A DNA stretch of 64,000 bases from JBBPZA01 sp963728925 (GCA_963728925.1 CAVSMB010000002.1:199070-263069); one strand, 5' to 3'. Numbered from the stretch's first letter, positions 9,656 through 19,771 are shown. The notes: generated from the sequence alone by a model not told the origin. Program-made: numbers and translations.

Positions 9656-9683
9656 CGCCCGGGGCCCGCACGGGCCCCGGGCG
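9656..9683 (+). promoter_or_regulatory. Strong intra-operon hairpin after the binding-protein gene
   Basis: CGCCCGGGGCCC-GCAC-GGGCCCCGGGCG: a perfect 12-bp stem with four-base loop, 27 bases after the binding-protein stop and 15 bases before the next permease. Position and strength suit partial termination or 3'-end protection that keeps binding protein in excess over the membrane parts. Confidence 0.6.
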
Positions 9684-9698
9684 GCCGCCTCCGCGCCA

Positions 9699-10660
9699 AT
9701 GGCCACCTACATCGCGCGACGGCTGCTCTGGGCGGTGTTCCTGCTGCTCGTCGTCAGCTTTCTGACCTTCGTGATCTTCTACGTGCTGCCGACGGCCGAC
9801 CCGGCAACGCTGCGCGCGGGCTCGCGCTCGGGCAACCAGGCGCTGATCCAGTCGATCCGCGAGACGCTCGGGCTCGACAAGCCGTGGTACGTGCAGTACG
9901 GCAAGTACATGGAGCGCCTGGTCTTCCACTTCGACTTCGGCTTCTCCTACAAGAACGACGCGTCGGTGCGCCAGCAGATCTTCAGCCGCCTGCCGGCGAC
10001 CGCGTCGCTGGTCGCCGGCGCGGCGATCGTGTGGGTGGCGGTCGGGATCCCCGTGGGGGTCATCTCGGCGACGCGGCGGCGCTCGTGGATCGACCGCGCG
10101 GCCATGGGCGCCTCGTTGATCGCCATCTCGGCGCCGGTCTACTGGCTCGGCCTCGTCTCGCTCTACCTCTTCGCCGACGACATCGGCAAGTGGCCGATCC
10201 TCCCGGGCTCGGGCAGCTACGTGCCCTTCAGCCAGAGCCCGAGCTCGTGGTTCACGTCGCTCATCCTGCCCTGGCTCGTGCTCGCGGCCACTGCAGCGGC
10301 GTTCTACGCCCGGCTGCTGCGCGGCAACCTGACCGAGGTGCTGGCCGAGGACTACATCCGCACCGCGCGCGCGAAGGGGCTGCGTGAACGGGTCGTGGTG
10401 TGGCGCCATGGCGTGCGCAGCGCGATCACGCCGATAATCACCGTCCTGGGCCTCGACATCGGGATCCTGCTCGGCGGCGCGATCCTCACCGAGACGGTGT
10501 TCAACATCCCGGGCATCGGGCGCCTCGCCTACCAGGCGATCCGCAACGCCGACCTGCCGGTGATCCAGGGCACTGTCCTCTTCGGCGCCTTCTTCATCAT
10601 CGTCGCCAACCTCGTGGTCGACGTGCTCTACGCCTTCCTCGATCCGCGCGTGCGCTTCGG

Positions 10661-10664
<4 letters not shown>
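9699..10664 (+). CDS. Peptide/nickel-type ABC transporter permease (DppB-like)
   Basis: 321 residues, six hydrophobic helices. The N-terminus MATYIARRLLWAVFLLLVVS is the first transmembrane helix of OppB/DppB proteins; LGLDKPWYVQYGKYM follows in the external loop. The EAA loop (DYIRTARAKGLRE near residue 222) is intact, and TETVFNIPGIGRLAYQAI near 265 is family-typical. Its stop overlaps the next ATPase start as ATGA. Confidence 0.93.
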
Positions 10665-11736
<1,072 letters not shown>

Positions 11737-11740
<4 letters not shown>

Positions 11741-12792
11741 CGAGCGCCCCCGCCGCGGGCGAGGCCCTGGTCGAGGTTCGCGACCTCGAGAAGCACTTCC
11801 CGATCACCCGCGGCGTCATCCTCCAGAAGCAGATCGGCGCTGTGCGCGCCGTCGACGGCGTCTCCTTCGACGTGCGCCGGGGGGAGACGCTCGGGATCGT
11901 CGGCGAGACCGGCTGCGGCAAGAGCACGACGGCGCGGCTGATGCTGCGCCTGCTCGACCCCACCGGCGGCAGCGTCAGCTTCGAGGGCGAGGACATCAGC
12001 CACGTCGGCGGCGCCCAGCTCAAGGCCCTGCGCCGCGAGATGCAGATGATCTTCCAGGATCCCTACTCCTCGCTGAACCCGCGCAAGACGGTCGGCACGA
12101 TCATCGGCGACCCGTTCCTCATCCATGGCCTCGAGGGCGACTCGGCCTCCCGCAAGCGTGCCGTGCAGGAGCTGATGGAGCGCGTCGGCCTGAACCCCGA
12201 GCACTACAACCGCCACCCGCACGAGTTCTCCGGCGGCCAGCGCCAGCGCATCGGCGTGGCGCGCGCGCTCGCCCTCAAGCCCAAGCTGATCGTCGCCGAC
12301 GAGCCGGTGTCCGCCCTGGACGTCTCGATCCAGGCGCAGATCCTCAACCTGCTCTCAGAGCTCCAGCGCGAGCTCGGCATCACGCTCGTGTTCATCGCCC
12401 ACGACCTGTCGGTGGTGCGCCATATGTGCGACCGCGTCGCGGTGATGTACCTCGGCAAGGTGGTCGAGCTCGCCAACGCCGACGAGCTCTACCGCCACCC
12501 GCGCCACCCCTACACGGGCGCGCTGCTCTCGGCCGTGCCCGTCCCCGACCCGCGGCGTGCCGGCCCGCCGCCCCAGCTCCTGTCGGGCGACGTGCCGAGT
12601 CCGACCAACCCGCCGCCGGCGTGCCGCTTCCACACCCGCTGCCCCAAGGTCCAGGCGCGCTGCCGCGAGGACGAGCCGCCGCTCGAGCCCAAGGGCGAGG
12701 GCGGGACCCTCGCGGCCTGCCACTTCCCGCTCACCGAGGACGAGGTCGCCGCCGGCGCCGCGGCGTTCGCCCACGACGAGGTCTCGTCCTGA
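11737..12792 (+). CDS. Oligopeptide ABC transporter ATPase (DppF/OppF-like)
   Basis: 351 residues. Walker A GETGCGKST near 56, Q-loop MIFQDPYSSLNP, signature FSGGQRQRIG near 163, Walker B LIVADEPVSALD. The C-terminal CRFHTRCP element near 294 is the OppD/F extension. Forms the heterodimeric motor with the preceding ATPase. The stop TGA at 12790-12792 overlaps a CTG that seems to start the next reading frame. Confidence 0.94.
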
Positions 12793-13295
12793 GCGAGCGA
12801 CTGCCGCGCAGCGCCCGCCGCGTCGACGCAGCGCTGACCGAGCTCGGGATGGCAGGGCGCGTGCGCGAGCTGCCCGACTCGACGCGGACGGCCGCCGAGG
12901 CCGCCGCGTCGGTCGGCTGCGAGGTCGGCCAGATCGTCAAGTCGCTGGTCATGCGGACCGCCGCGGGCGAGCCGGTGCTCGTCATCGCAAGCGGCGCCAA
13001 CCGCGTCGACGAGGCCAAGGTGGAGGCGATCGTCGGCGACGAGGTCGCCATGGCCGACGCCGACTTCGTCCGCGAGCGCACGGGCTACGCGATCGGCGGC
13101 GTCCCCCCGCTCGCGCACGCGACGCAGCTCTCCGTCGTCGTCGATCGCGACCTGCAGCGCTACGACGAGGTGTGGGCGGCGGCGGGGACGCCGCGAGCGG
13201 TCTTCCCGCTCAGCCCGGACGAGCTGCTGCGGGTCACTGGGGGCCGCGTCGCGGCCGTGGCTCAGTCCTCGTCGTCCTCGCCGTCGTCCTCGTAG
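12789..13295 (+). CDS. YbaK/EbsC-family aminoacyl-tRNA deacylase, probable CTG start
   Basis: 168 residues. The fold matches the YbaK/ProX editing domain: RVRELPDSTRTAAEAAASVGC, then GQIVKSLVMRT (Lys of the active groove), VIASGANRVDEAKV and TGYAIGGVPPLAHA. It would hydrolyse mischarged aminoacyl-tRNA. No ATG or GTG lies where the family starts (SERLPRSARRVDAAL). CTG 12789 sits in a CTGA overlap with the ATPase stop, like the GTGA/ATGA overlaps elsewhere; ATG 12849 would cut off the first helix. The Ser-rich 3' end overlaps the convergent gene by 34 bases. Confidence 0.8.
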   Translation: MSERLPRSARRVDAALTELGMAGRVRELPDSTRTAAEAAASVGCEVGQIVKSLVMRTAAGEPVLVIASGANRVDEAKVEAIVGDEVAMADADFVRERTGYAIGGVPPLAHATQLSVVVDRDLQRYDEVWAAAGTPRAVFPLSPDELLRVTGGRVAAVAQSSSSSPSSS

Positions 13296-13894
13296 AGCGA
13301 CTCGCCGGCGAGGAGGTCGCCGCGGGCGTTCCAGAGCTTGATGTCGAGGAAGTCGCCGCGGTAGTCGTCGGGGCCGATGAGCGTGAAGCGCTCCTCGCTG
13401 AGCTCGCACTGATCCACCGCGAGGTCGGCCAGCTCGGCGGTGACGATCGCGCCGCCCTGGACGAGGGCGACGCCCCACACGAGGGTGATGGCCGCGACGC
13501 CCGCGTTCTCGCCACGCCACGTCCCGACGACCTCGTCGGAGAGGTCGAGCTGCCAATCGGGGTTGCGCTCGGCGACGGCGTCGGTGAAGTCGGCCGAGGC
13601 CTCGAAGTCACCCGCGCCGCGGCCGTCCTCGCCGATCACGAAGGACACGTAGCCGAAGAGCTCGAGGTCGTTGGAGGTGCGGGCCGTCGCCGGGACGTAG
13701 GTGCGCCCGCACCAGGTCCGGTCGGGGAACCAGACGATCTCGCCCGGCTCGCCGAGCTCCTCGCCCTCGGTGTCGATGCCCAGGCAGGCGCTCAGGAACT
13801 CCGCCCGCAGCGTCTCGGCCCAGCGGCCGTAGGGCAGCGTCTCCTGCGGCGGCTCGGCGGCGAAGCGCGGAACGAGGCGGTCGGTCGGCGGCAC
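13262..13894 (-). CDS. Conserved-looking hypothetical protein, acidic C-terminus
   Basis: 210 residues from ATG 13894. No family recognised. It is soluble, with alternating strands and helices; notable are VWFPDRTWCGRTYVPATAR near 53-72 and WQLDLSDEVVGTWRGEN near 118. It ends in YEDDGEDDED, whose codons overlap the 3' end of the deacylase gene on the other strand. Last gene of the minus-strand run that starts at 16722; a 13-bp gap separates it from the lipoprotein. Confidence 0.7.
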   Translation of the reverse strand: MPPTDRLVPRFAAEPPQETLPYGRWAETLRAEFLSACLGIDTEGEELGEPGEIVWFPDRTWCGRTYVPATARTSNDLELFGYVSFVIGEDGRGAGDFEASADFTDAVAERNPDWQLDLSDEVVGTWRGENAGVAAITLVWGVALVQGGAIVTAELADLAVDQCELSEERFTLIGPDDYRGDFLDIKLWNARGDLLAGESLYEDDGEDDED

Positions 13895-13907
13895 GGGCGC
13901 AGGGTAC

Positions 13908-14297
13908 TCACTCCCTCGGCCCGCGGCAGAGCAGCTCCCCGCGCGACCGCGTCGCGCCGTCGACGAGCACCACCAGCGTCAGGCTCCCGCGGCAGCGGCC
14001 GTCGCGCGAGCGGGCCGCGCAGGTCCAGCGGCCCGCGGTCGTCGCCCCCCCGGGCGCGACGCAGCGCACCACGAAGGCCGTCGGCGGGATCGAGTAGTCC
14101 TGGCGCACCGAGTCCTGGGCGGCGGCGCTGCCGGCTTGAGCCTCGGCTTCGTCGCGGGGGATGGTCCGCTCCGCCGTCGCCGGCTTGGCCGGGGCCGCGC
14201 TCGGGCCGGTCGTTCCGCCGCCGCCGTCGCTCCCGCCGCAGCCCCCGAGCAGGAGCGCGGGCAGCGCGGCGGCGGCGATCGCCGAACGCCCGCTCAC
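13908..14297 (-). CDS. Small secreted lipoprotein, unknown function
   Basis: 129 residues from GTG 14297, which overlaps the stop of the deacylase gene as GTGA. The signal peptide ends at LLLGGC, so Cys 20 is the likely lipid site, followed by a Gly/Ser linker and Ala/Pro/Thr-rich spacer. The C-terminal part has four further cysteines (VVRCVAPG, WTCAARSRDGRC, LLCRGP), suggesting two disulfides outside the membrane. No family recognised. Confidence 0.7.
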   Translation of the reverse strand: MSGRSAIAAAALPALLLGGCGGSDGGGGTTGPSAAPAKPATAERTIPRDEAEAQAGSAAAQDSVRQDYSIPPTAFVVRCVAPGGATTAGRWTCAARSRDGRCRGSLTLVVLVDGATRSRGELLCRGPRE

Positions 14298-14710
14298 GTC
14301 TCGAGGACGAGCGTCACCGGCCCGTCGTTGAGGATCGCGACCTCCATGCGCGCCCCGAACACGCCGCGTGCCGCGCCGAGTCGCTCGCACACGCGCTCGT
14401 AGAGAGGCTCGGCCGCCTCGGGGCGCGCGGCGGCGACGAAGCTCGGGCGGTTGCCCTTGCGGGTGTCGCCGTAGAGGGTGAACTGGCTCACGCAGAGGAC
14501 TTGGCGGTCGCCGAGCGCCTCGTTCATCCGCCCGCCGTCGTCCTCGAAGACGCGCAGCGCGCGGACCTTGGCGGCGAGGCGGTCGGCGGTGGCCTCGTCG
14601 TCGTCGTGGGTCACCCCGAGGAGCACCAGCAGCCCGGGGCCGATCGCGGCGACCGCCTCGCCGTCCACCCTCACCGACGCTTCGGCGACGCGCTGGACGA
14701 CGGCGCGCAT
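14294..14710 (-). CDS. dtd: D-aminoacyl-tRNA deacylase
   Basis: 138 residues, the normal size. Removes D-amino acids from tRNA. MRAVVQRVAEASVRVDGE is the conserved N-terminus; CVSQFTLYGDTRKGNRPSF carries the SQFTL motif, and the C-terminal NDGPVTLVLET holds the Gly-cisPro-type NxGPVT motif. Start ATG 14710 overlaps the upstream stop by one base (TGATG). A longer frame to 14866 is only the shadow of galT. Confidence 0.95.
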   Translation of the reverse strand: MRAVVQRVAEASVRVDGEAVAAIGPGLLVLLGVTHDDDEATADRLAAKVRALRVFEDDGGRMNEALGDRQVLCVSQFTLYGDTRKGNRPSFVAAARPEAAEPLYERVCERLGAARGVFGARMEVAILNDGPVTLVLET

Positions 14711-15693
14711 CAAGCCTCGCGCAGCTCGGCCGCGGCGAGCTCGGGCGCGACCACGTTGACGCTCGTCTCGGCTCCGAGCTCGAGCCCGGCGAGCACGGTG
14801 AGGCGGGGCACGACGTCCACTCGCCAGCAGAAGTGCTCGGCGCCGCGGGGCGCGGTGCGCACCCACAGGTTGAGCGGCGGGCTGGCGCCGAGCCGGCGGG
14901 CCAGCCGCCCGAGGCCGTCGTGGAGCAGCGCGGCGCCCGTCGGGCCGTCATCCTGGAAGGCGCGTCGCGCGCGTCGCGGGGCGAGCGTGAGCTGGAAGGG
15001 CGAGCGCGAGGCCCACGGCGCGAAGAGCACGGCCTCGTCGTCGATGGCGACGATGCGCTCGCGCCGGCGGACCTCCTCCTGCACGAGGTCGGCCAGCAGG
15101 TCGGCCCCCATCTCCCGGGCCGCGTACGCGCCGAAGCGCTCGCGCTCGCGAGCGACGCCCGCGGGCACCCGATCCATTGCGTAGAGCTGGGCGTGGGTGT
15201 GGGGCAGCGAGGATCCCGCCTCACGCCGCTCGTTGACGATCAGGTGGATGTAGGCGGCGCCGTCGTGCGCGCGCATCCGCGTGCGCCATCCCTCGACCGC
15301 GAGCTCGGCCTGCTCGGCGGGGAGCTCGGCCAGCGCCCCGACCGGCTGAGGCCCATTGACGATCACCTCGTGCGCGCCGCGCGCGGGGTGGGCCGTGTAG
15401 AGGTCGGGCTTGGCCGCCGGCTCGGGATCGGGGGCGTCCGGCGCCAGCACCGGGTAGAGGTTGGGAACCGAGCGCACGCGCCAGCCCGGGGTGTCGGGCG
15501 CGCCGCCGCCCGGACGGTCCGCCCACACCTCGGGCGGCGTGCGGTCCTCGTGGCCCTCGGCAAATGGGTCGCCGGCCGGGTCGATCGGCGGCGCCGGCTC
15601 GGCGCTCCACGCCATCGCGCCCGGCCGAGTCGCGCGTTGCGCGGCGAGGATCACCCGGTGACCGCTCAGCGGATCGACACGGATCTCAGGCAA
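14710..15693 (-). CDS. galT: Galactose-1-phosphate uridylyltransferase-like protein
   Basis: 327 residues from TTG 15693 (PEIRVDPLSGHRVILAAQRA). HIT-type active site PHTHAQL near 165-171: the HxHxQ histidine that would be uridylylated. RVRSVPNLYPVL and AHEVIVNGPQP are GalT signatures. The N-terminal CxxC zinc pair of classical GalT is absent, so this is the shorter actinobacterial form and the true sugar-phosphate substrate is uncertain. Start overlaps the acetyltransferase stop by eight bases. Confidence 0.85.
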   Translation of the reverse strand: MPEIRVDPLSGHRVILAAQRATRPGAMAWSAEPAPPIDPAGDPFAEGHEDRTPPEVWADRPGGGAPDTPGWRVRSVPNLYPVLAPDAPDPEPAAKPDLYTAHPARGAHEVIVNGPQPVGALAELPAEQAELAVEGWRTRMRAHDGAAYIHLIVNERREAGSSLPHTHAQLYAMDRVPAGVARERERFGAYAAREMGADLLADLVQEEVRRRERIVAIDDEAVLFAPWASRSPFQLTLAPRRARRAFQDDGPTGAALLHDGLGRLARRLGASPPLNLWVRTAPRGAEHFCWRVDVVPRLTVLAGLELGAETSVNVVAPELAAAELREA

Positions 15694-16117
15694 GCACGTT
15701 CTCCATGGCGACGTGCTCGATCCCGGCCTCCATGAAACGCCGGCCGCGTGGGACGTAGCCGTGCGCCGCGTAGAGCGGCTCGGCGTGGAGCTGGGCGTGC
15801 AGGGCCACGCGCCGCGCGCCCGCCGCGCGCGCCTGCGCCTCGGCCTCGAGCAACAGGCCCGTCCCCACCCCGCGCCGGCGCAGCGCGGGCTCGACGGCCA
15901 TCCGGCTGAGCTGGCAGGTCGTGGCTCGGTAGAGGAGCCGGCACGTGCCGACCACCGCGGCGTCCTGGAGGGCGACGAGGTGTACGGCCTCGTCGTCGTG
16001 ACCGTCGAGCTCCTCGTGCATCGACACGCCCTGCTCCTCGCGGAAGACGCGCCGGCGCAGGTCGAGGGCCGCCTCTCGCTCGGCGCCGTCGCGCGCCCGG
16101 CGGACCTCGACCGTCAC
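15686..16117 (-). CDS. GNAT-family N-acetyltransferase
   Basis: 143 residues from GTG 16117, a GTGA overlap with the thioredoxin gene. VFREEQGVSMHEELDGHDDEA resembles the ElaA/YjcF subgroup. Acetyl-CoA binding motif A is QLSRMAVEPALRRRGVGTGL near 81-100 (R-R-x-G-x-G); YAAHGYVPRGRRFMEAGIEH is the C-terminal strand pair of that subgroup. Acceptor unknown. Confidence 0.88.
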   Translation of the reverse strand: MTVEVRRARDGAEREAALDLRRRVFREEQGVSMHEELDGHDDEAVHLVALQDAAVVGTCRLLYRATTCQLSRMAVEPALRRRGVGTGLLLEAEAQARAAGARRVALHAQLHAEPLYAAHGYVPRGRRFMEAGIEHVAMENVLA

Positions 16118-16722
16118 GTTCCCAGCGCGTAGCGCTGGATGTCCTGCGCGAGCTGGCTCTCGGACGGGTAGCCGCCCTGGTGGACGAAGGACACCTTCCC
16201 GCGCCGGTCGTAGAAGATCGTGTAGGGCAGGCCGGTCACCTTGAAGCGCTGGCTCACGCGCTCGTCGGGGTCGAGCACGCTCGGGTAGGGAACCGGGAAC
16301 TTGCGCTGGAAGGCCTTGGCGTCGCCGGTGTTGTCGGCGACGTTGAGCCCCACGAAGGCCACCCGCGCGCCCTGCGCCGCGGCCTGGCGCTGGAAGAAGG
16401 GGAACTCGGCTCGGCAGGGCCCGCACCACGACGCCCAGGCGTTCACGACGACCGGCGTCCCCTCGAGCCGGGCCACCTCGGTGTCCAACGTCTTGGAGCC
16501 GCCGGGCACCAGAGCATCGGGCCGCCGGTACAGCGCGCCCAGCGCGCCCGGCGCCCGCCTGAGGTTCGCCGACGCGGCGGCGCTGGACGTCGTCGTCGCG
16601 GGCGCCGGGGCGTCGTCGCCCTTGTCGCTCGCCTGTACGAGCCCGACGACGAGCACCGCCGCGAGGGCTAGCGCGCCGAGCGCGATGAGAGCCTTCCGGG
16701 CCACCGCGCAAGGGTGGCACAT
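16114..16722 (-). CDS. Membrane-anchored thioredoxin-like protein (TlpA/ResA type)
   Basis: About 202 residues from ATG 16722; GTG 16704 would also keep the anchor. One N-terminal helix (ALIALGALALAAVLVVGLV), an Ala/Thr/Ser linker, then a thioredoxin fold with active site WASWCGPCRAEFPFF and cis-Pro in VTGLPYTIFYD. It would reduce or oxidise disulfides outside the membrane, for example in apocytochrome c. Note MCHPCA before the anchor adds two cysteines if ATG 16722 is used. First gene of the minus-strand run. Confidence 0.85.
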   Translation of the reverse strand: MCHPCAVARKALIALGALALAAVLVVGLVQASDKGDDAPAPATTTSSAAASANLRRAPGALGALYRRPDALVPGGSKTLDTEVARLEGTPVVVNAWASWCGPCRAEFPFFQRQAAAQGARVAFVGLNVADNTGDAKAFQRKFPVPYPSVLDPDERVSQRFKVTGLPYTIFYDRRGKVSFVHQGGYPSESQLAQDIQRYALGT

Positions 16723-16725
16723 CGC

Positions 16726-16757
16726 GAATAGCCTCCCGCCGCGCGGAGGCGCTATTC
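16726..16757. promoter_or_regulatory. Inverted repeat in a divergent promoter region
   Basis: GAATAGC at 16726-16732 pairs with GCTATTC at 16751-16757; the stem is extended by CTCC/GGAG with a two-base bulge. It sits between the divergent thioredoxin and helicase genes. Both arms contain CTATTC, so TATTCT at 16753-16758 could be the helicase -10 element. Operator or symmetric promoter; not decided. Confidence 0.4.
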
Positions 16758-16880
16758 TTGTGGGGACCGCGAAGGCTCCCCGCTTCGAGAGCCGACGCGC
16801 CCCGACCCAGTCACGGGCCGGGATTCCCGGGTCGCGCGACTCGATTCCGCGTCCCTCTCGTCTTCCCCCCACGCCTACTC

Positions 16881-19658
16881 ATGGCTGACACCCCAGCGGT
16901 CGTCGCGGCCGCGCCCGTTGCAAGACCCGCCGACATCGATCGGGCGGCGCGCTTCACGCGCGAGCCCTTCGTGCTCGAGGGCGAGCGGCCCGCCGACGCC
17001 CTCGCCCCCGGCACGCCTCGCCGCGCGGCCTTCGACGCGGCGCTCGCCGAGATCGATGGCGACGCCAAGCAGCCCTCGGTCGAGTGGCGGCGGACGTGGT
17101 CCTTCCTGCTCGGCCTCGAGCGCCTGCTCAGCGAGGAGGAGCCCCGGCTCGCCGACGGCACCGTGCTCTCCGCGCACCAGGTCGACGCCCTCTCGGGCAC
17201 GCTGACGGCGCTGCTCGCTGAGATCCAGCGGCGGCTCAACGGCAACGGCGTCAATGGCGGCACGGTCGCCGCGAACGGTTCGGGCAACGGCGCGCTGGTC
17301 GAGCAGGCCGCGCTGGCCTCACCCGCGATGCCGGGGGAAGAGGGCGAGGACGAGGACGAGCCCGACGAGCCCCAGGACTGGGCCGACGAGGACGAGGCGC
17401 TCGACGAGGACGCCGCGAGCGAAGCGCTCGAGGACCCCAACGCGGCCAAGCGCTTCTGGTTCGAGCACGCGACCGGCGCCGGCAAGACCGTCGCGGCGCT
17501 CGGCTTCGCCGAGGCCTCGCGCACCGGCGGCGTGCTGATCCTCACCCACCGCCGCAACCTCGTCGACCAGTTCAACGGCGAGCTGCGCGATCGCGGCTAC
17601 GCCAAGCGCATCACGCCGGCGCTGCTCGACAGCAAGGACAAGGCCGATGGACCGGTGACCGTCGAGACCTACCAGTGGTTCGTGCGCAACGCCGGTCGCA
17701 TCTCGGACGCCTACACGATCGTCATCTGCGACGAGGCCCACACCGCGCTCGGGGAGAAGACGAGCGCGGCGATCCGCCGCTGGAGCGGGCCGGTGTTCAT
17801 CGGCATGACCGCGACTGGCGCGCTGATCGCGCGGCACGTCACCGACCTCTTCCCGACCCAGACCTCGCGCTTCGATCTCGCCCAGGCCGCCCGCCGTGGC
17901 GTCATCTCGCCGTTGCGTTGCATCCGCATCCCGCCGGGGCCCGGGGTCCGGACGATCGCCAAGGTGCCCTTGCGCCGCGGGGAGATCGACACCGAGTTCG
18001 ACCAGGAGCTCCTGGCCGAGCTGCTGGACCAGCTTCCGTTCAACCTCGCCGTGGCCGACCTCTACAAGACGCGCTTCAACGGCGTGCCGGGCGTCGTCTA
18101 CGCGGCGGGCGTCCGTCACGCCTACAACGTCGCCGAGGCCTTCCGCGACCTCGGCATGAAGGCGATGGGGGTGTCGGGCGAGACTCCCAAGCGCGAGCTC
18201 GCGCGCGTGCTGGCCGACTACGAGGCGGGCAAGATCGACGTACTCGTCAACGCGCAGCTGCTGGCCGAGGGGTGGAACTCGCCGCGGGCGACCGTCTGCA
18301 TGCACCTCGCGCCGACGGCGTCCAAGCGCATCTACCAGCAGCGGGTCGGCCGCGTCACCCGCCGCCACCCGGGCAAGGAGTCGGGGATCGTCGTCGACTT
18401 CGTCCATCCGGCGACGCGACACGACGACCCCGTGGTGACGCTGCACTCGCTGCTGGACCGCGACGTCTACCGCGGCGGGGCGATCGTGGTCGGCCCGGTG
18501 CGGCGCGGCCGCGGGCGGCGCGTGCGGGTCGAGCGCCGCGTCCTCCCGGTGACCGCCGATCCCGACCGCCGCGCGGAGGTCTTCGAGCGCGAGCTGTGGC
18601 GGATCGCCGTCGAGCACCTCGACTACGGCGAGCAGCACGTGTGGGCGGCTCTCGCGGGCGCGCGCGTCGCGCCCAACGGCTGGCGCCGTGCGAAGGCGAT
18701 GCTGCACTTCGACCGCCAGGGCGAGCTCAAGCGCCGCTTCCTGCTCACCGCGGTCCAGCGCAACCGCAATGCCCAGCTGCGCGTGCGCGCGCTCCAGGAG
18801 ATCGCGTCGATCCGCGACGCCGACGCCTTCGACCAGGCCATCGACGTCATCGGGACGTGGTCGCGCGACGAGCGCCGCGAGGGGGTCAAGGTCATGCTCC
18901 AGGCGCTTGCCGAGAAGCGCATCGGGCGCCGTGACCAGGCCAACGCGTGGATCTGGCGGATGGCCGAGTACACGCGCGAGGTCCACGAGGAGTACGCGGT
19001 GCAGCGCTGGCCCGAGACCAAGCGCCTGCTGGGGCTGCTCGTCAACTCCTCGGGCGGCGCGCACGCCCGCAACGCGCGCCGGCTCGTGCACGCGTCGCGC
19101 AAGCAGGACCGCCGGCTCGCGGCGGCGCTGCTCGCCGCGGCGCTCGCGCACACGCCCGAGGCGGAGGAGGTCCTGCGCGGCGCGCGCACGCGCATGGCCC
19201 GCAAGCCCGCCGCGCTCGCGCGCGAGCTGCTGCGCAACTTCCCCAAGGGCCGCCGCAGCCGCTCGGGCCGCCGCCGCCGCAAGAAGTCGGAGGGCGGCCA
19301 GGAGGCCGCACAGGCGACCGCCGCCACCGCGGTGACGGCCGCTACGAGCGCCGCCGCCGTCGACGAGGACGGCGAAGAAGACGAGGATGCCGTCGCCGCG
19401 GTCAGCGGTGCGGCCGAGGCCCTCGCCGCGGCGCGCGGACTGGGAGTCGCCGAGGACAGGGACGCGGATGCCTCCGTCGACGCGTCCGCGGACGACGACG
19501 ACGATGAGGACGACGACGTCGCGGACGGCGCCTCTGGCGACGACGACGATGAGGACGACGACGTCGCGGACGGCGCCTCGCCCGATGACGACGATCCCTT
19601 CGACGAGGACGAGGTCGTCGCCGAGGGCGATCTCGAGGGGTTCTCGCTCGAGGAGTAG
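16881..19658 (+). CDS. Superfamily 2 DEAD/DEAH-box helicase with acidic repeat tail
   Basis: 925 residues from ATG 16881. Helicase core: Walker A HATGAGKTVAAL near 195, motif Ia LTHRRNLVDQF, DEAH box ICDEAHTA near 282, motif III GMTATG near 307, motif V AEGWNSPRATVCMH, motif VI QQRVGRVTRRHPGK near 486. The ~110-residue leader and the ~75-residue insert rich in Asp/Glu before Walker A are not part of the core. After ~650 a helical region and basic linker (RRSRSGRRRRKK) lead to a strongly acidic tail with two 14-residue repeats. Restriction-type or RNA/DNA repair helicase; precise role unknown. Leader of about 120 bases. Confidence 0.85.
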   Translation: MADTPAVVAAAPVARPADIDRAARFTREPFVLEGERPADALAPGTPRRAAFDAALAEIDGDAKQPSVEWRRTWSFLLGLERLLSEEEPRLADGTVLSAHQVDALSGTLTALLAEIQRRLNGNGVNGGTVAANGSGNGALVEQAALASPAMPGEEGEDEDEPDEPQDWADEDEALDEDAASEALEDPNAAKRFWFEHATGAGKTVAALGFAEASRTGGVLILTHRRNLVDQFNGELRDRGYAKRITPALLDSKDKADGPVTVETYQWFVRNAGRISDAYTIVICDEAHTALGEKTSAAIRRWSGPVFIGMTATGALIARHVTDLFPTQTSRFDLAQAARRGVISPLRCIRIPPGPGVRTIAKVPLRRGEIDTEFDQELLAELLDQLPFNLAVADLYKTRFNGVPGVVYAAGVRHAYNVAEAFRDLGMKAMGVSGETPKRELARVLADYEAGKIDVLVNAQLLAEGWNSPRATVCMHLAPTASKRIYQQRVGRVTRRHPGKESGIVVDFVHPATRHDDPVVTLHSLLDRDVYRGGAIVVGPVRRGRGRRVRVERRVLPVTADPDRRAEVFERELWRIAVEHLDYGEQHVWAALAGARVAPNGWRRAKAMLHFDRQGELKRRFLLTAVQRNRNAQLRVRALQEIASIRDADAFDQAIDVIGTWSRDERREGVKVMLQALAEKRIGRRDQANAWIWRMAEYTREVHEEYAVQRWPETKRLLGLLVNSSGGAHARNARRLVHASRKQDRRLAAALLAAALAHTPEAEEVLRGARTRMARKPAALARELLRNFPKGRRSRSGRRRRKKSEGGQEAAQATAATAVTAATSAAAVDEDGEEDEDAVAAVSGAAEALAAARGLGVAEDRDADASVDASADDDDDEDDDVADGASGDDDDEDDDVADGASPDDDDPFDEDEVVAEGDLEGFSLEE
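19492..19580 (+). repeat. Two 45-base in-frame repeats in the helicase tail
   Basis: Two near-identical units encode DDDDEDDDVADGAS twice, joined by one codon. The repeats are in frame, so unit number could change without breaking the gene. Confidence 0.8.
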
Positions 19659-19684
19659 GCGCGGGCCGCGATCGCGCCGGTGTA

Positions 19685-19700
19685 GGTTGCGTAGGCAACC
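19685..19700. terminator. Short hairpin between helicase and birA 3' ends
   Basis: GGTTGC-GTAG-GCAACC lies between two convergent genes (helicase stop 19658, BirA stop 19772). Six-base stem without a U-tract; weak candidate for a shared terminator. Confidence 0.3.
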
Positions 19701-19771
19701 ACTTCGCGAAACCTTCGAGGCCTTCGTGTCCGAGAACCGCGCGGCGTTCAGCGGCGGCTGAGCCCGGCGGC

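Noticed and set aside
7878..10409. 843-residue minus-strand frame
   Set aside because: Antisense of the binding protein and permease, no domain.
12557..15184. 875-residue plus-strand frame
   Set aside because: Shadow of five well-supported genes on both strands.
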